A stretch of 64,000 nt of DNA, taken from Pseudonocardiales bacterium. Its GTDB lineage: Bacteria > Actinomycetota > Actinomycetes > Mycobacteriales > Pseudonocardiaceae. The stretch is taken from assembly GCA_023252195.1 (NCBI GenBank), contig JAHEXI010000005.1, forward strand, positions 151,999 through 215,998. Direction: 5' to 3'. The position numbers were made by a program, and so were the translations under genes. Every line of letters starts with the position of its first letter. The first letter of the stretch is position 1. Below, piece by piece: positions 8,588 through 17,219 of this stretch. Under the pieces are notes generated by a model. The model was not told where the DNA came from, did not search any database, and saw nothing but the letters and a program-made list of their open reading frames with translations.

Positions 8588-9591
8588 CGGGAAGTCACCT
8601 CGACGGGCGGCGAACACTCGGCCAGGCGGACCGCGTCGGCCATCGCGACGAGCACTTCGCGCGGTCCCTCGAAGGGTTCCCTGCTGTGCGCGGTGCGGAC
8701 GTTGTCGACGAGCATCAGGTCGCCGGCCTGCCACGGCTCGCGTGCGGTGTTGGTCTCATAGACCCTGTTGAGCAGCGCCACGACGTCCTCGCCGATCGGG
8801 TCGCCGTTGCCGAAGTGGGTGTTGAACGGCAGCCCGTCGGCGCCGTATACGTCCACCAGGAACTCGCGCACCTCGGGATCGATCGTCCACTCGTTGAGGA
8901 ATGCGATCTGGTTGAACCAGCAGCGCTGGCCGGTGACCGGGTGACGCACCACGGCGCTGCGAAGTTGCCTGGTGCGCAGTCCACCGTCGGGTTGCCACTG
9001 GAACTCGATCGCGTTGGCGCGGCAATAGCTCTCGACGGTGGCACGGTCCTCGGTGCCGAACGCCTCGGCGAAGGAAGCCCCGATCTCGTCGTTGTAGTTG
9101 CGGGTGAGCAACCAGCCCTCCCGCTCGAACCGCTCGACCAACTCAGTGGGCAGCGCGTCGAGCACGGTCGGCGAGTCGGCGACCGCGGTGGCCCCGCCGT
9201 CGGTGGGTGCGCTCAGGCACGCGAACAGCATCAGGCCGGGAAACTCAAGTGTGTAGCTCAGCTCGTGGTGCATGCACATCGGCTGGTTCGACGGCCACTT
9301 CGATGAGGAGTACACGCCCGCGGAGTAGGTCTGCCGGGACGCGAAGGCCTCCGTCTCGGTCATCAGACCGGTGGCCAGCCGCGCAAAGACCGCACCGACC
9401 TCGGTCGAGTCGCACAGCCCGAGGCCGCGGACCAGGACCGAACCGTGCTCGGCGACGGCGGTGCGCAGCGCGTCCCGGTGCTCGGCCGCCCAGCTTGGCG
9501 CGTCGCCGGGGGCCTCGGCCCGCAGCATCGGGGGTTTGCCGGGTTGCAGCTCCACGTTGAGCAGTGACGCTGGGAATGAGAACGACATCAT
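8584..9591 (-). CDS. TauD/SyrP-family Fe(II)/2-oxoglutarate dioxygenase (amino-acid hydroxylase)
   Basis: 335 residues. The iron-binding HxE pair is H108 and E110 in MCMHHELSY, the distal His is H302 in RTAHSREPF, and the 2-oxoglutarate Arg is probably R311. The surrounding pattern (KWPSNQPMCMHHE, then LFACLSAPTDGGAT) matches SyrP-type enzymes, which beta-hydroxylate amino acids held on a carrier domain. Here the likely substrate is the amino acid carried by the adjacent A-T protein, perhaps Dap or Asp. SD-like GGAAACC precedes ATG 9591. The gene is 44 bp downstream of the NRPS and overlaps the SbnB gene, so it belongs to the pathway. Confidence 0.87.
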   Translation of the reverse strand: MMSFSFPASLLNVELQPGKPPMLRAEAPGDAPSWAAEHRDALRTAVAEHGSVLVRGLGLCDSTEVGAVFARLATGLMTETEAFASRQTYSAGVYSSSKWPSNQPMCMHHELSYTLEFPGLMLFACLSAPTDGGATAVADSPTVLDALPTELVERFEREGWLLTRNYNDEIGASFAEAFGTEDRATVESYCRANAIEFQWQPDGGLRTRQLRSAVVRHPVTGQRCWFNQIAFLNEWTIDPEVREFLVDVYGADGLPFNTHFGNGDPIGEDVVALLNRVYETNTAREPWQAGDLMLVDNVRTAHSREPFEGPREVLVAMADAVRLAECSPPVEVTSR

Positions 9592-9635
9592 GGTTTCCTT
9601 TCAGTGCCTACTTAATGCCGATTAAAGAAAGCCGA

Positions 9636-12188
9636 TTAAGCAGAAACCAACAATGCGGCGGGCCGCTTTGCCGCCGGCGCGGTGTCCACGGAGCGCCGCT
9701 CGGACCTGCCATCGACCAGTCCGGCCAGATCGACGAGGACCGGGTGACGGATGAGATCCTTGAGCGACACCGCACGGTCCAGGGTGATCGCCAGCTTCAC
9801 TGCCGACAGCGACGTGCCGCCCCGGTCGAAGAAGTGGTCCCACCGGCCGATCTGGTCCTGCGGGATGCCGAGCACCTTCGCCCAGGCAACCGCCAGCCGC
9901 TGCTCGGTCGGCGTACTCGGCGCGTCGTGTTGCTCAGCGACGTCACTGCCCGCGAGCTCTCCGGCGAGTGCCGTCAGCGTCTTCCTATCGATCTTGCTGT
10001 TGGCGGTCAGCGGCAGACTTTCCCGCCAATGGAAGGTCGGCGGGATCATGTACCCGGGCAGCGACTCACCCAGCCGGCCGCGCAGGACGTCGACCTCGAG
10101 TGGTCGCTGGCCGGAGTAGAAAGCCACCAGGTGTTTGCTCCGGTCGGCCCGCTCGGCGACCACTACCGCACCGTCGCGGACACCGGGCACCCGTAACAGG
10201 GTGTTTTCGATCTCGCCGATCTCGATTCGGAAGCCAGCGATCTTGACCTGGGTATCCCGGCGGCCGAGGAACTCCAGCTTGCCCTCGGGCTGCCAGCGGC
10301 CGTAGTCGCCGCCCCGGTAGAGCCGCTGGCCCGCGCGGTGCGGATCGGTCAGATAGGCCGACCGAGTGCGCTCGGGGTCGTTGACGTACCCGCGACCGAC
10401 ACAGACCCCGGAGAAGACGATCACACCGGGGGCACCGAGCGGTACCGGTGACAGGTTCTCATCGACGACGTAGACATGCACGTTGTTGACGGGCGGGCCG
10501 AGCGGGACCCGTTCGGAGTCCGGCACCCGGTCCATGACCTCGTGGTTGGTGTCGTCCGAGGTCTCGGTCAGCCCGTACGCGTTGACCAGCTTGATCTCGG
10601 GCTCAACCGCGAACCAGCGCTGTGTGAGCTCCTTCTTCAACGCCTCGCCGGTGGCCGACACGCACCGCAGGTCCGGCAGCTCGCGGGGGTGCTGCTCCAG
10701 GTAGGACAGGACGACCTCGAGATACGACGGCACGACCTGGAGCACGGCGACCCGGCCGTCGACGATCTTGTCGACGAACCGCTGGACGTCCAGGATCACC
10801 TCCTGCTCGACCAGCAGGGTCCGCCCACCGACCAGGAGCGCGGAAACCAGTTGCCACAGCGAGATGTCGAAGCACTGGGGTGCGGTCTGGGCGACCACCT
10901 GCGCTGCGCCGTTCTCCGGGCCGATCCCTAGGTCGTCGATCTTGGCGTAGAGGTGGTTGAGCATGCCTGCGTGCTCGCACATCGCGCCCTTGGGTGCACC
11001 GGTGGAGCCGGAGGTGAAGTAGATGTACGCGAGCTGGTCCGCCGCGACGCCTACGCCGAGATCACCGTCGGCGTAGTCCTCCTCGTAGGCCGTGTCGACG
11101 AAGAGCCGCTGGACTCCGGGCAGCGAGTCGAGGGCCTTGTCGAGGCTGGTGGTGCTGCCGGGTTCGGTCAGCACGAGCCCGCACTCGGCACGCGAGAGCG
11201 TGGTCGCGATGCGATCGGCCGGGAAATGCGGCTCGATGGGCAGGTACACGCCACCGGACTTGAAGATCGCGAGGACGGCGGCCATCCAGTCCAGGTTGCG
11301 CTCGGTCACCACCGCGACGACACCCTCGCGACGCAGCCCCCGCGCCAACAGGGCTCGTCCCAGCCGGTTGGCACGGACGTTGAGCTCCCGGTAGCTCCAC
11401 TGCCGGTCGCCGTGCACGGCCGCGACGGCGTCCGGGTGTGCCGCCACCCGCTGCTCGAACAGCTCGTGGAACCGGCGGTCTGGCAGCTCCCGGGGCGGCC
11501 CGGCGAGCCCTTCAAGCTGGAAATGACGTTCCTCGGCGGACAACAGACTCTGCCGCCCGTGCTCGGCATCCGGATCGGCGACGATCAGCGCGAGCGCGGT
11601 GAGGTGATAGCCGGCGATCCTGGCGGCACAGTCCGCGTCGAGCACGTCGCTCCGGTAGCGCAGCCGCAGCACGAGTTGGCCGCCGCGTTGCGAGATTCCC
11701 ACCCACAGCACGGTGTCCTCGGCGAGATCGCCGCCGTTGCCGGTCGGATCGAACACCGTCTCGAACGACGGTCCAGTCAGGCCCAGCTCGTGTCTGAGAT
11801 CATCGACCGGAAAGCCCTTGTGCGACAGCAGCTCTGACTCGACTCGATGGGTGTCCAGCAGCAACGTCCGCCACGAGTCGGGTTCGGTTGTCAGCCGGCA
11901 GGGCAACGACCGGCCGCCATCGGCGGTGACGTAGCCGGTCGCTACCTCGAGCTCGCCGGACAGCGCGGCGAGCACCTTGGCGTGCGCGGCCAGCAGCACC
12001 GAGCGCAGTGGCACCGCCAGCTCGTCGGCCAGCCGGCGCAACGCCGCCACGAGGTCATCGGGGATCGTCGCCTCATGCTTCACGACGCCCGTCACCGGAG
12101 CGCAGGTCCACCGCGGGATCGCGCTGAAGCCGCCAGCGATCAGCACACCGCGCCAAAACTCCCGCCCAGCATCCACTGGCATTTCCAT
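9636..12188 (-). CDS. NRPS protein with half condensation-like domain, adenylation and carrier domains
   Basis: 850 residues. Residues ~1-225 resemble only the C-terminal lobe of a condensation domain and contain no HHxxxDG. The adenylation domain has all motifs: A3 YFTSGSTGAPKG, A4 FDISLW, A5 NAYGLTETSDD, A7 YRGGDYGRW, A8 GRRDTQVKIAGFRIEIGEIE, A10 LTANSKIDRK. The carrier domain follows, with Ser793 in FDRGGTSL. There is no thioesterase. My reading of the specificity positions is D-I-W-S-S-T-A-D-D-K; two Asp at 330/331 could contact an amino side chain. Start ATG 12188 is set by SD GGAGGT 9-10 nt upstream. It probably supplies the activated amino acid to the Pls-like partner. Confidence 0.88.
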   Translation of the reverse strand: MEMPVDAGREFWRGVLIAGGFSAIPRWTCAPVTGVVKHEATIPDDLVAALRRLADELAVPLRSVLLAAHAKVLAALSGELEVATGYVTADGGRSLPCRLTTEPDSWRTLLLDTHRVESELLSHKGFPVDDLRHELGLTGPSFETVFDPTGNGGDLAEDTVLWVGISQRGGQLVLRLRYRSDVLDADCAARIAGYHLTALALIVADPDAEHGRQSLLSAEERHFQLEGLAGPPRELPDRRFHELFEQRVAAHPDAVAAVHGDRQWSYRELNVRANRLGRALLARGLRREGVVAVVTERNLDWMAAVLAIFKSGGVYLPIEPHFPADRIATTLSRAECGLVLTEPGSTTSLDKALDSLPGVQRLFVDTAYEEDYADGDLGVGVAADQLAYIYFTSGSTGAPKGAMCEHAGMLNHLYAKIDDLGIGPENGAAQVVAQTAPQCFDISLWQLVSALLVGGRTLLVEQEVILDVQRFVDKIVDGRVAVLQVVPSYLEVVLSYLEQHPRELPDLRCVSATGEALKKELTQRWFAVEPEIKLVNAYGLTETSDDTNHEVMDRVPDSERVPLGPPVNNVHVYVVDENLSPVPLGAPGVIVFSGVCVGRGYVNDPERTRSAYLTDPHRAGQRLYRGGDYGRWQPEGKLEFLGRRDTQVKIAGFRIEIGEIENTLLRVPGVRDGAVVVAERADRSKHLVAFYSGQRPLEVDVLRGRLGESLPGYMIPPTFHWRESLPLTANSKIDRKTLTALAGELAGSDVAEQHDAPSTPTEQRLAVAWAKVLGIPQDQIGRWDHFFDRGGTSLSAVKLAITLDRAVSLKDLIRHPVLVDLAGLVDGRSERRSVDTAPAAKRPAALLVSA

Positions 12189-12222
12189 CGGATCTTTACC
12201 TCCACTCACCGTTGCCACGGTG

Positions 12223-15200
12223 CTACTCCCCGCTGACCACGACGGCGCCACGGATGTCGCAGCTGTTTCGCCAAACCCCTGCAGGATCATTTCCAATCTC
12301 CCTGGCCGGATTTCCACCCCACCGCGCGCGCTGTGGGATCTCCTCGCCCTTCATGAGAAAAGAGTCGGGCGCAAGGACCGCGGCCTCGCCCATCGTCACG
12401 CCGTAGAGGACGAAGGCGCCGATTCCGAGGGTGCAGCCGGCACCGATCATGATGCGGTCGGACTTAAAGGTGTAGTCCTCCTGCGAGTGGCACTGGATGG
12501 TCGAGTTGGCGTTGAGGGTGACGTTGTCGCCGATCGTCACCAGCGTCTTCTCCGGCATCGTGCAGCCGTCGTCGAACAGCCGCCTCCCGCCCCGTACGCC
12601 CAGCAGCCGCCAGATCGCGTTCTTGAACGGGGTGCCGTTGAAGGCCTGGAGAAGGGATGCCATCGCAGGCACCTTCCAGTACCGCTCATGCCACCAGAAG
12701 TACGGCTCGTAGATCGAGCAGAACTGAGGGCTCAGGGCCTGAAATACGGTGACGGCACGTTCGACCAGCACGAAATAGACGACGCTGAATAGGAGAATAA
12801 GGAAGTAGCCCAGCGCGATCACCGACGCACCGAACGAGGCGTAGAGGTCCGCGGCGCCCAAGGCGAGCAGGGTGATCCCGAAGAGATAAATCCACCGCAC
12901 CAGCAGGTACAACCCCATGGTGACGGCATTGTGCCTGTTCTTGGCGGCGAGGCGGCGGCGCAGCTCGTCCCCGCTCCTCAGGTGGTCGAACCTGTTGTCA
13001 CGCTCGACCGATCGCGGAATCTCGAAGCTGGGCGAGCCCAGAAGTCCGACACCCTCCCTGACTTCCCCGTCGACCGGAACCATGACCTTCGTCGCGAGGA
13101 GGCAGTTGTCACCCGTCCTGCCCTGCGAGGGGTAGGCAATCTTGTTCCCGAGGAAGTTGTGTCGCCCTATCGACGCTCGGGACACCCGGAAGGATGTGCT
13201 CGAGAAATCGGCATTGATGATCGACAGCCCGTCAGCGACCACCGTTCCGCTGCCGACCGAGCTCAGGTACGGGGTCTCGTGCTTCAGATCCAAGCCGAAG
13301 TTCGACCCAGTCTGCTCCACCCGGAAAAGGCCGTACCCGAGGCAGCGCAAATAGTGGACGATGTAGGAGCTGTCACCGAAGAGATACGTGAAGAATTTCA
13401 TATTGGTCGTGCGCGCGATCACCCGGTGGACCCAGTAGTGGAAGCCATACAAGCAATAGACCTTGTCCGGCTTGATGGCGAGGTTAAGCATGCGAGGAAC
13501 AGTGACCACGACGAGCAAGCCCACGAGCACATAGCCGAAGAAGAGCACGAAAGAGGCGGCCAGGGCGTTGCGGTAGAACGTCCAGTTCGTGAAAGCCAGC
13601 GCCCCTGAGCCCAGGAGCGCAGTAAACTGCGGGACCTCAGCGAGCAGCATGCCAAGGCCGCCGACCGCCAGCGGCAGGCCCAGAACCAGCAGGGTCAGCA
13701 GCTGCACGATGGTGTAGACGGCCCTTCTCAGGGTTCCGCAGGCGGTGGGCTCGACGGCCCGATAGTCCACCTCGGTCCGCTGCGCTGGGGACCCGTGCCA
13801 GCGCTCGCCGTCGGGCACAGCCTGCCCGGCGTGCAGAGACGAGGTATGGCCGAGTTGGGCCCCGTCGCCCAGCGAGGTCCCGATGTCGAGCACGGTCGCC
13901 TCGCCGACGAACACGTCCTTCCCGAGGGTGACTGCGCCCGTCTCGATCAGGCCGGCGTGGGCTCGGTAGCAAGTGAAGGACGAGTCCTTACGGATGACCG
14001 TGCCGTCGCCGATGGTGAGCAGGTCGGTGCACACGGGCACGGTCCGGGAAAAGACCGCGACGCCCCGTCCGACTTTCGCGCCCAACGCCCTCAGATAGAG
14101 CACGTAGAGCGGTGAACCGCCGAACCGGACCAGCGGGTTCGACCGGACCAGCGTCTTGACGATCCAAAAACGGACGTACGCCAGACTCCAGATGCGGATC
14201 TGCTGTGGCTTCCACCGACCGATGAGCATCCACTTCGCCAGGATCGGAAGGGTGCATACGCCGAGGAAGCTTGCGGCGCCGAATAGCACTGTCCGCAGGT
14301 AGCTGCCGATCAAACCTGAGCCAGCGGAGATCCACTCGGAGCCCCGGGCGGTAAGGAGTGCGGCGAGGTAACAATACCCGAGGAAGATCAGGAGCTGCAG
14401 CGTTGCGCAGAGGACGTACCGCGGGCTGCCGGTCGGGCCCTGTCGGTGCCACCCACCGCACGCAGTGTGGGTCGCCACCTCGGTCGACGGCGGGACTGAA
14501 GGCTCGATAGGGGTGGGCGCGGGCTCCGCGAACGCTGCCGCCAGACCTCTGATCGTTGGGTGCTGGTAGATGTCTTTCATCGACACCGTGGGCAGGTCCG
14601 CCTGCTTTCTGACCCGGGCGCAGAATCGGGCCATCACCATTGAGTCAGCACCGAGGTCATCGAAGAAGTGGCTATCGACCGAGACCCGCTCGATGCCCAC
14701 GATGTCAGCCAGCACCTCGGCGAGTTTGTTCTCGATGGGGGTGGGCGCGGGCTCCGTGAGCGCCTGAGCCATCTCGGAAACCTGCAGCGGCACCGACTCG
14801 ATCTCGGTCAGGTCGATCAGCGCACGGTGGGGGTCCGTGACGGTGGCTTCGGTCGGCCCGTAGACGTTGAGGAATCGGCGGCCGGGTTTGTGCCAACGAG
14901 TGATCAGGTCCTGCGGGCAGGGCTTCCCGGAGACCAGCAGGAACCGCAGGTTGGGCAGATCGTCCTCGATGGTGGCCAGCAGAGCCGGAACGCAACACAT
15001 CGCCGTGACGCGGCGCTCGCTGAGGAACTCGTGCAGGTCCTGACCCAGCAGGCTCGCGCCGGACGGTTTCGGGACCAGTGTCGCGCCCGCTGCCCATGGC
15101 ACCCAGATCTCCTGGACGGAGCAGTCGAACGCGATCGTCAGACCCTGGTAGACCCGGTCGCTGGGACGGATGTCGTAGGTCTCGGCGGCGACCCGGACGA

Positions 15201-15855
15201 AGTCGCAGATGCTCGGGTGATCGATCGCCACGCCCTCGGGCCGGTCGGTCGAGCCGGAGGTGTAGCTGATGTAAGCCAGCTGATCTTTGTGGCTACCGCG
15301 CTCCACGGGCAGCAACCGGCACTCGTTCATCTCGGCGATCAGGGGGGCCGCATCGTCGATGAAGAGCAGCTCGATGTCTGAGGCGGTCAGCGGCTTGATG
15401 TCCTCGACCCGCTCGCGCAGGTCGGAACGGGTCAGCACCATCTTCACCTGGGCGTCCGCAACGACGTAGGCCAGCCGGTCGGCGGCAGAATCCACATCCA
15501 GTGGCACGTACGCCCCGCCGATCTTCAGCACCGCCAGCATGCCGAGGTAGGCATCGACGGGCCGGTCGAACAGCAGCGCGATCCGATCACCCGCGCTGGC
15601 GCCGCACAGACGCAGATAGCGGGCCAGTTGATTGGTACGCGCGTCGAGCTCGTCGTAGGTCAGCCGCAGGTCGTGGGAGTCGACCGCGAGCTGACCGGGC
15701 CGGCCGTATTCGCTGATCCAGTCGCAACGCTCCTCGAACACGAGATCCAGGCGCTCACCGCGGCGAGTCCGCCGACTCTGAGCCTGCTCCGCGACCAACA
15801 CAAGCTCCGGGAGCTCGGCGGCGGGTTGCTCGAAAGGAAGCAACGTGGCGGTCAT
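12223..15855 (-). CDS. pls-like: Pls/PosA-type membrane peptide polymerase with broken adenylation domain
   Basis: 1210 residues; S. albulus epsilon-polylysine synthetase has 1319. Order: partial adenylation domain (~40-366), carrier domain (~373-440, Ser405 in LGADSM), then six membrane helices in three pairs (~480-545, 712-790, 977-1034) separating three soluble domains with hexapeptide-like repeats. This tail is diagnostic of Pls, where it forms isopeptide bonds. The A domain is abnormal: A3 reads SGSTDRPEG instead of SGSTGxPKG. After A5 (NVYGPTEATVT) the sequence jumps to the A8 remnant (LIDLTEIES) and then to the carrier. A6, A7, A9 and A10, including the catalytic Lys, are missing. SD AAGGAG precedes ATG 15855. 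It probably depends on the separate A-T protein, or is decaying. Confidence 0.88.
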   Translation of the reverse strand: MTATLLPFEQPAAELPELVLVAEQAQSRRTRRGERLDLVFEERCDWISEYGRPGQLAVDSHDLRLTYDELDARTNQLARYLRLCGASAGDRIALLFDRPVDAYLGMLAVLKIGGAYVPLDVDSAADRLAYVVADAQVKMVLTRSDLRERVEDIKPLTASDIELLFIDDAAPLIAEMNECRLLPVERGSHKDQLAYISYTSGSTDRPEGVAIDHPSICDFVRVAAETYDIRPSDRVYQGLTIAFDCSVQEIWVPWAAGATLVPKPSGASLLGQDLHEFLSERRVTAMCCVPALLATIEDDLPNLRFLLVSGKPCPQDLITRWHKPGRRFLNVYGPTEATVTDPHRALIDLTEIESVPLQVSEMAQALTEPAPTPIENKLAEVLADIVGIERVSVDSHFFDDLGADSMVMARFCARVRKQADLPTVSMKDIYQHPTIRGLAAAFAEPAPTPIEPSVPPSTEVATHTACGGWHRQGPTGSPRYVLCATLQLLIFLGYCYLAALLTARGSEWISAGSGLIGSYLRTVLFGAASFLGVCTLPILAKWMLIGRWKPQQIRIWSLAYVRFWIVKTLVRSNPLVRFGGSPLYVLYLRALGAKVGRGVAVFSRTVPVCTDLLTIGDGTVIRKDSSFTCYRAHAGLIETGAVTLGKDVFVGEATVLDIGTSLGDGAQLGHTSSLHAGQAVPDGERWHGSPAQRTEVDYRAVEPTACGTLRRAVYTIVQLLTLLVLGLPLAVGGLGMLLAEVPQFTALLGSGALAFTNWTFYRNALAASFVLFFGYVLVGLLVVVTVPRMLNLAIKPDKVYCLYGFHYWVHRVIARTTNMKFFTYLFGDSSYIVHYLRCLGYGLFRVEQTGSNFGLDLKHETPYLSSVGSGTVVADGLSIINADFSSTSFRVSRASIGRHNFLGNKIAYPSQGRTGDNCLLATKVMVPVDGEVREGVGLLGSPSFEIPRSVERDNRFDHLRSGDELRRRLAAKNRHNAVTMGLYLLVRWIYLFGITLLALGAADLYASFGASVIALGYFLILLFSVVYFVLVERAVTVFQALSPQFCSIYEPYFWWHERYWKVPAMASLLQAFNGTPFKNAIWRLLGVRGGRRLFDDGCTMPEKTLVTIGDNVTLNANSTIQCHSQEDYTFKSDRIMIGAGCTLGIGAFVLYGVTMGEAAVLAPDSFLMKGEEIPQRARWGGNPAREIGNDPAGVWRNSCDIRGAVVVSGE
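14503..14756. repeat. 26-bp direct repeats flanking the carrier domain of the Pls-like gene
   Basis: The copies lie at 14503-14528 and 14731-14756 and differ at one of 26 positions. Both are in frame and encode EPAPTPIE. They bracket the 76-residue carrier domain exactly, 228 bp apart. Recombination between them would remove or duplicate the carrier domain in frame. Confidence 0.85.
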
Positions 15856-15981
15856 GATGTCTCCTTGGGCCCACCAAGGGTCGTTGTCCTTGGTCGTGTT
15901 CTGGTGGAAAGCATGTCGACGGAGTCCCCGACCGGCGATGGTGCGGGCCCCCGGGGCCGCAGAGCTGGCCCCCGAATCGAA

Positions 15982-15997
15982 GTAGGGCTAGCCCTAC
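15982..15997. promoter_or_regulatory. Perfect 16-bp palindrome between sbnA-like and pls-like genes
   Basis: GTAGGGCTAGCCCTAC is a perfect palindrome in the 180 bp gap upstream of the Pls-like gene. It could be a dimeric operator or, as RNA, a 6-bp stem with a CTAG loop. No T-run follows on the minus strand, so a terminator is unlikely. It shares TAGG-like ends with DtxR/IdeR boxes but has different symmetry, so I do not assign it to that family. Confidence 0.4.
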
Positions 15998-16035
15998 CGG
16001 TTCGTGGGGGGTAGGCGGCGGGTCGCTGGTCTGGG

Positions 16036-17025
16036 TCAGGCCGCCCGGGAACCGGAGGTCAGCTCGTCGGAGCGGAGCACGTCCTCGCCGTAAAGGTCCT
16101 GTAGCCAGTTGGTTTGGTAGATGGTGTCGAGGTAGCGCTCACCGAGGTCCGGGGCGATGGCCACCGCGGTGAGTTCCCGCGTGTCATGCTCGGCCAGCCA
16201 GTCCATCGCGCCGCTGATCACGGTGCCGGTGGAGCCGCCGAACAAAAATCCGCTTCGGGCCAGGCGATGGCAGGCCCGGATGGTGTCCGACTCCTCGACC
16301 CATACCACCTCGTCGACATAGGACTCGTCGAGGAGCTCGGGGCGGACGCTTGTGCCCAGGCCGGGAATCATCCGGCGCCCCGGTGCACCCCCGAAGGTCA
16401 CCGAGCCGACGCTGTCTACTGCGACGACCCGCACCGGCCGGTGCCACTCCCGGAAGTAGCGTGCGCAGCCCATCAGCGTCCCGGTGGTGCCGGCCCCGAC
16501 GAACAGCACGTCCAGCCGCGGGAACTCGCCAGCGATCGCCGGCGCTGTCGTGCGGTAGTGGGCCTTCCAACTGTTCGGGTTGGTGTACTGGTTAAGCCAC
16601 ACGTACCGATCGTCGGTGGCGCACAGCGCGCGGACGTAGTCGAGGCGTGCGCCGAGGAAGCCGCCGATGTCAGCCGGTTCGACGATGATGTGCACCTGGC
16701 TGCCCAACGCCTCCATCAGCCGCCTGGACGCCAGGTTGCAGCGGGAGTCGGTCACGCACACGAACCGGTAGCCCTTGCTCGCCGCGATCATGCTCAATGC
16801 CACGCCCAGGTTCCCGGACGAGGACTCGACCAGCACCGAAACTCCCGGCGTCAGGAGTCCGTCCCGCTCGGCGGCCTCGACCATCTCGGTTGCGGCCTTC
16901 AGCTTGATCGAGCCGGCGAAGTTGAAACCCTCGCACTTCAGGAACAGCGAGCGCCCGAAGATCGACCGAAGGTCGACGTAGAGCTTCTCCTCGTTGAAGT
17001 CCTGCGGAACCGATATCACCGACAC
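16036..17025 (-). CDS. sbnA-like: SbnA-type synthase for 2,3-diaminopropionate synthesis
   Basis: 329 residues of the cysteine-synthase/beta-substituted-alanine synthase fold, close to SbnA in length. The PLP Lys lies in FAGSIKLKAA, the substrate-carboxylate loop in VESSSGNLGVA, and the phosphate-binding loop in VGAGTTGTLMG. In the SbnA reaction O-phospho-L-serine and glutamate are joined to N-(1-amino-1-carboxyl-2-ethyl)-glutamate, which SbnB then cleaves to L-Dap. The SbnB homologue is five genes away in the same operon. GTG 17025 has GAGGT 5-6 nt upstream. It is the first gene of the operon. Plain cysteine synthase is the alternative, less likely given the partner. Confidence 0.87.
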   Translation of the reverse strand: MSVISVPQDFNEEKLYVDLRSIFGRSLFLKCEGFNFAGSIKLKAATEMVEAAERDGLLTPGVSVLVESSSGNLGVALSMIAASKGYRFVCVTDSRCNLASRRLMEALGSQVHIIVEPADIGGFLGARLDYVRALCATDDRYVWLNQYTNPNSWKAHYRTTAPAIAGEFPRLDVLFVGAGTTGTLMGCARYFREWHRPVRVVAVDSVGSVTFGGAPGRRMIPGLGTSVRPELLDESYVDEVVWVEESDTIRACHRLARSGFLFGGSTGTVISGAMDWLAEHDTRELTAVAIAPDLGERYLDTIYQTNWLQDLYGEDVLRSDELTSGSRAA

Positions 17026-17078
17026 GATGACCTCGCCTCATCCGCAGCAGTCACGCTGCCGCACCATATTTCTCATGT

Positions 17079-17098
17079 GGGGCTGATAAACCAGCCCC
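17079..17098. promoter_or_regulatory. Hairpin in the leader of the Dap/peptide operon
   Basis: GGGGCTG and CAGCCCC form a perfect 7-bp stem around the 6-nt loop ATAAAC, 54 nt upstream of the sbnA-like GTG. It may be an operator or an RNA leader hairpin. It could also end transcription of the gene remnants on either side, but no U-tract follows. Confidence 0.4.
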
Positions 17099-17219
17099 TC
17101 CGGGTGCTAACAATGCGGCAGGACGCGACACCGAACGATGGGGCGCGCACCCGGACTGCGAGGGGCCATCCCTCTGGAATTCCTGGGGTTAACCCCAATT
17201 TCCTGCCGACAGCGATGTT

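Noticed and set aside
7496-8761. 421-codon plus-strand frame opposite the SbnB gene
   Set aside because: It is a GC-rich antisense shadow; the minus-strand frame has clear NAD-binding and family motifs.
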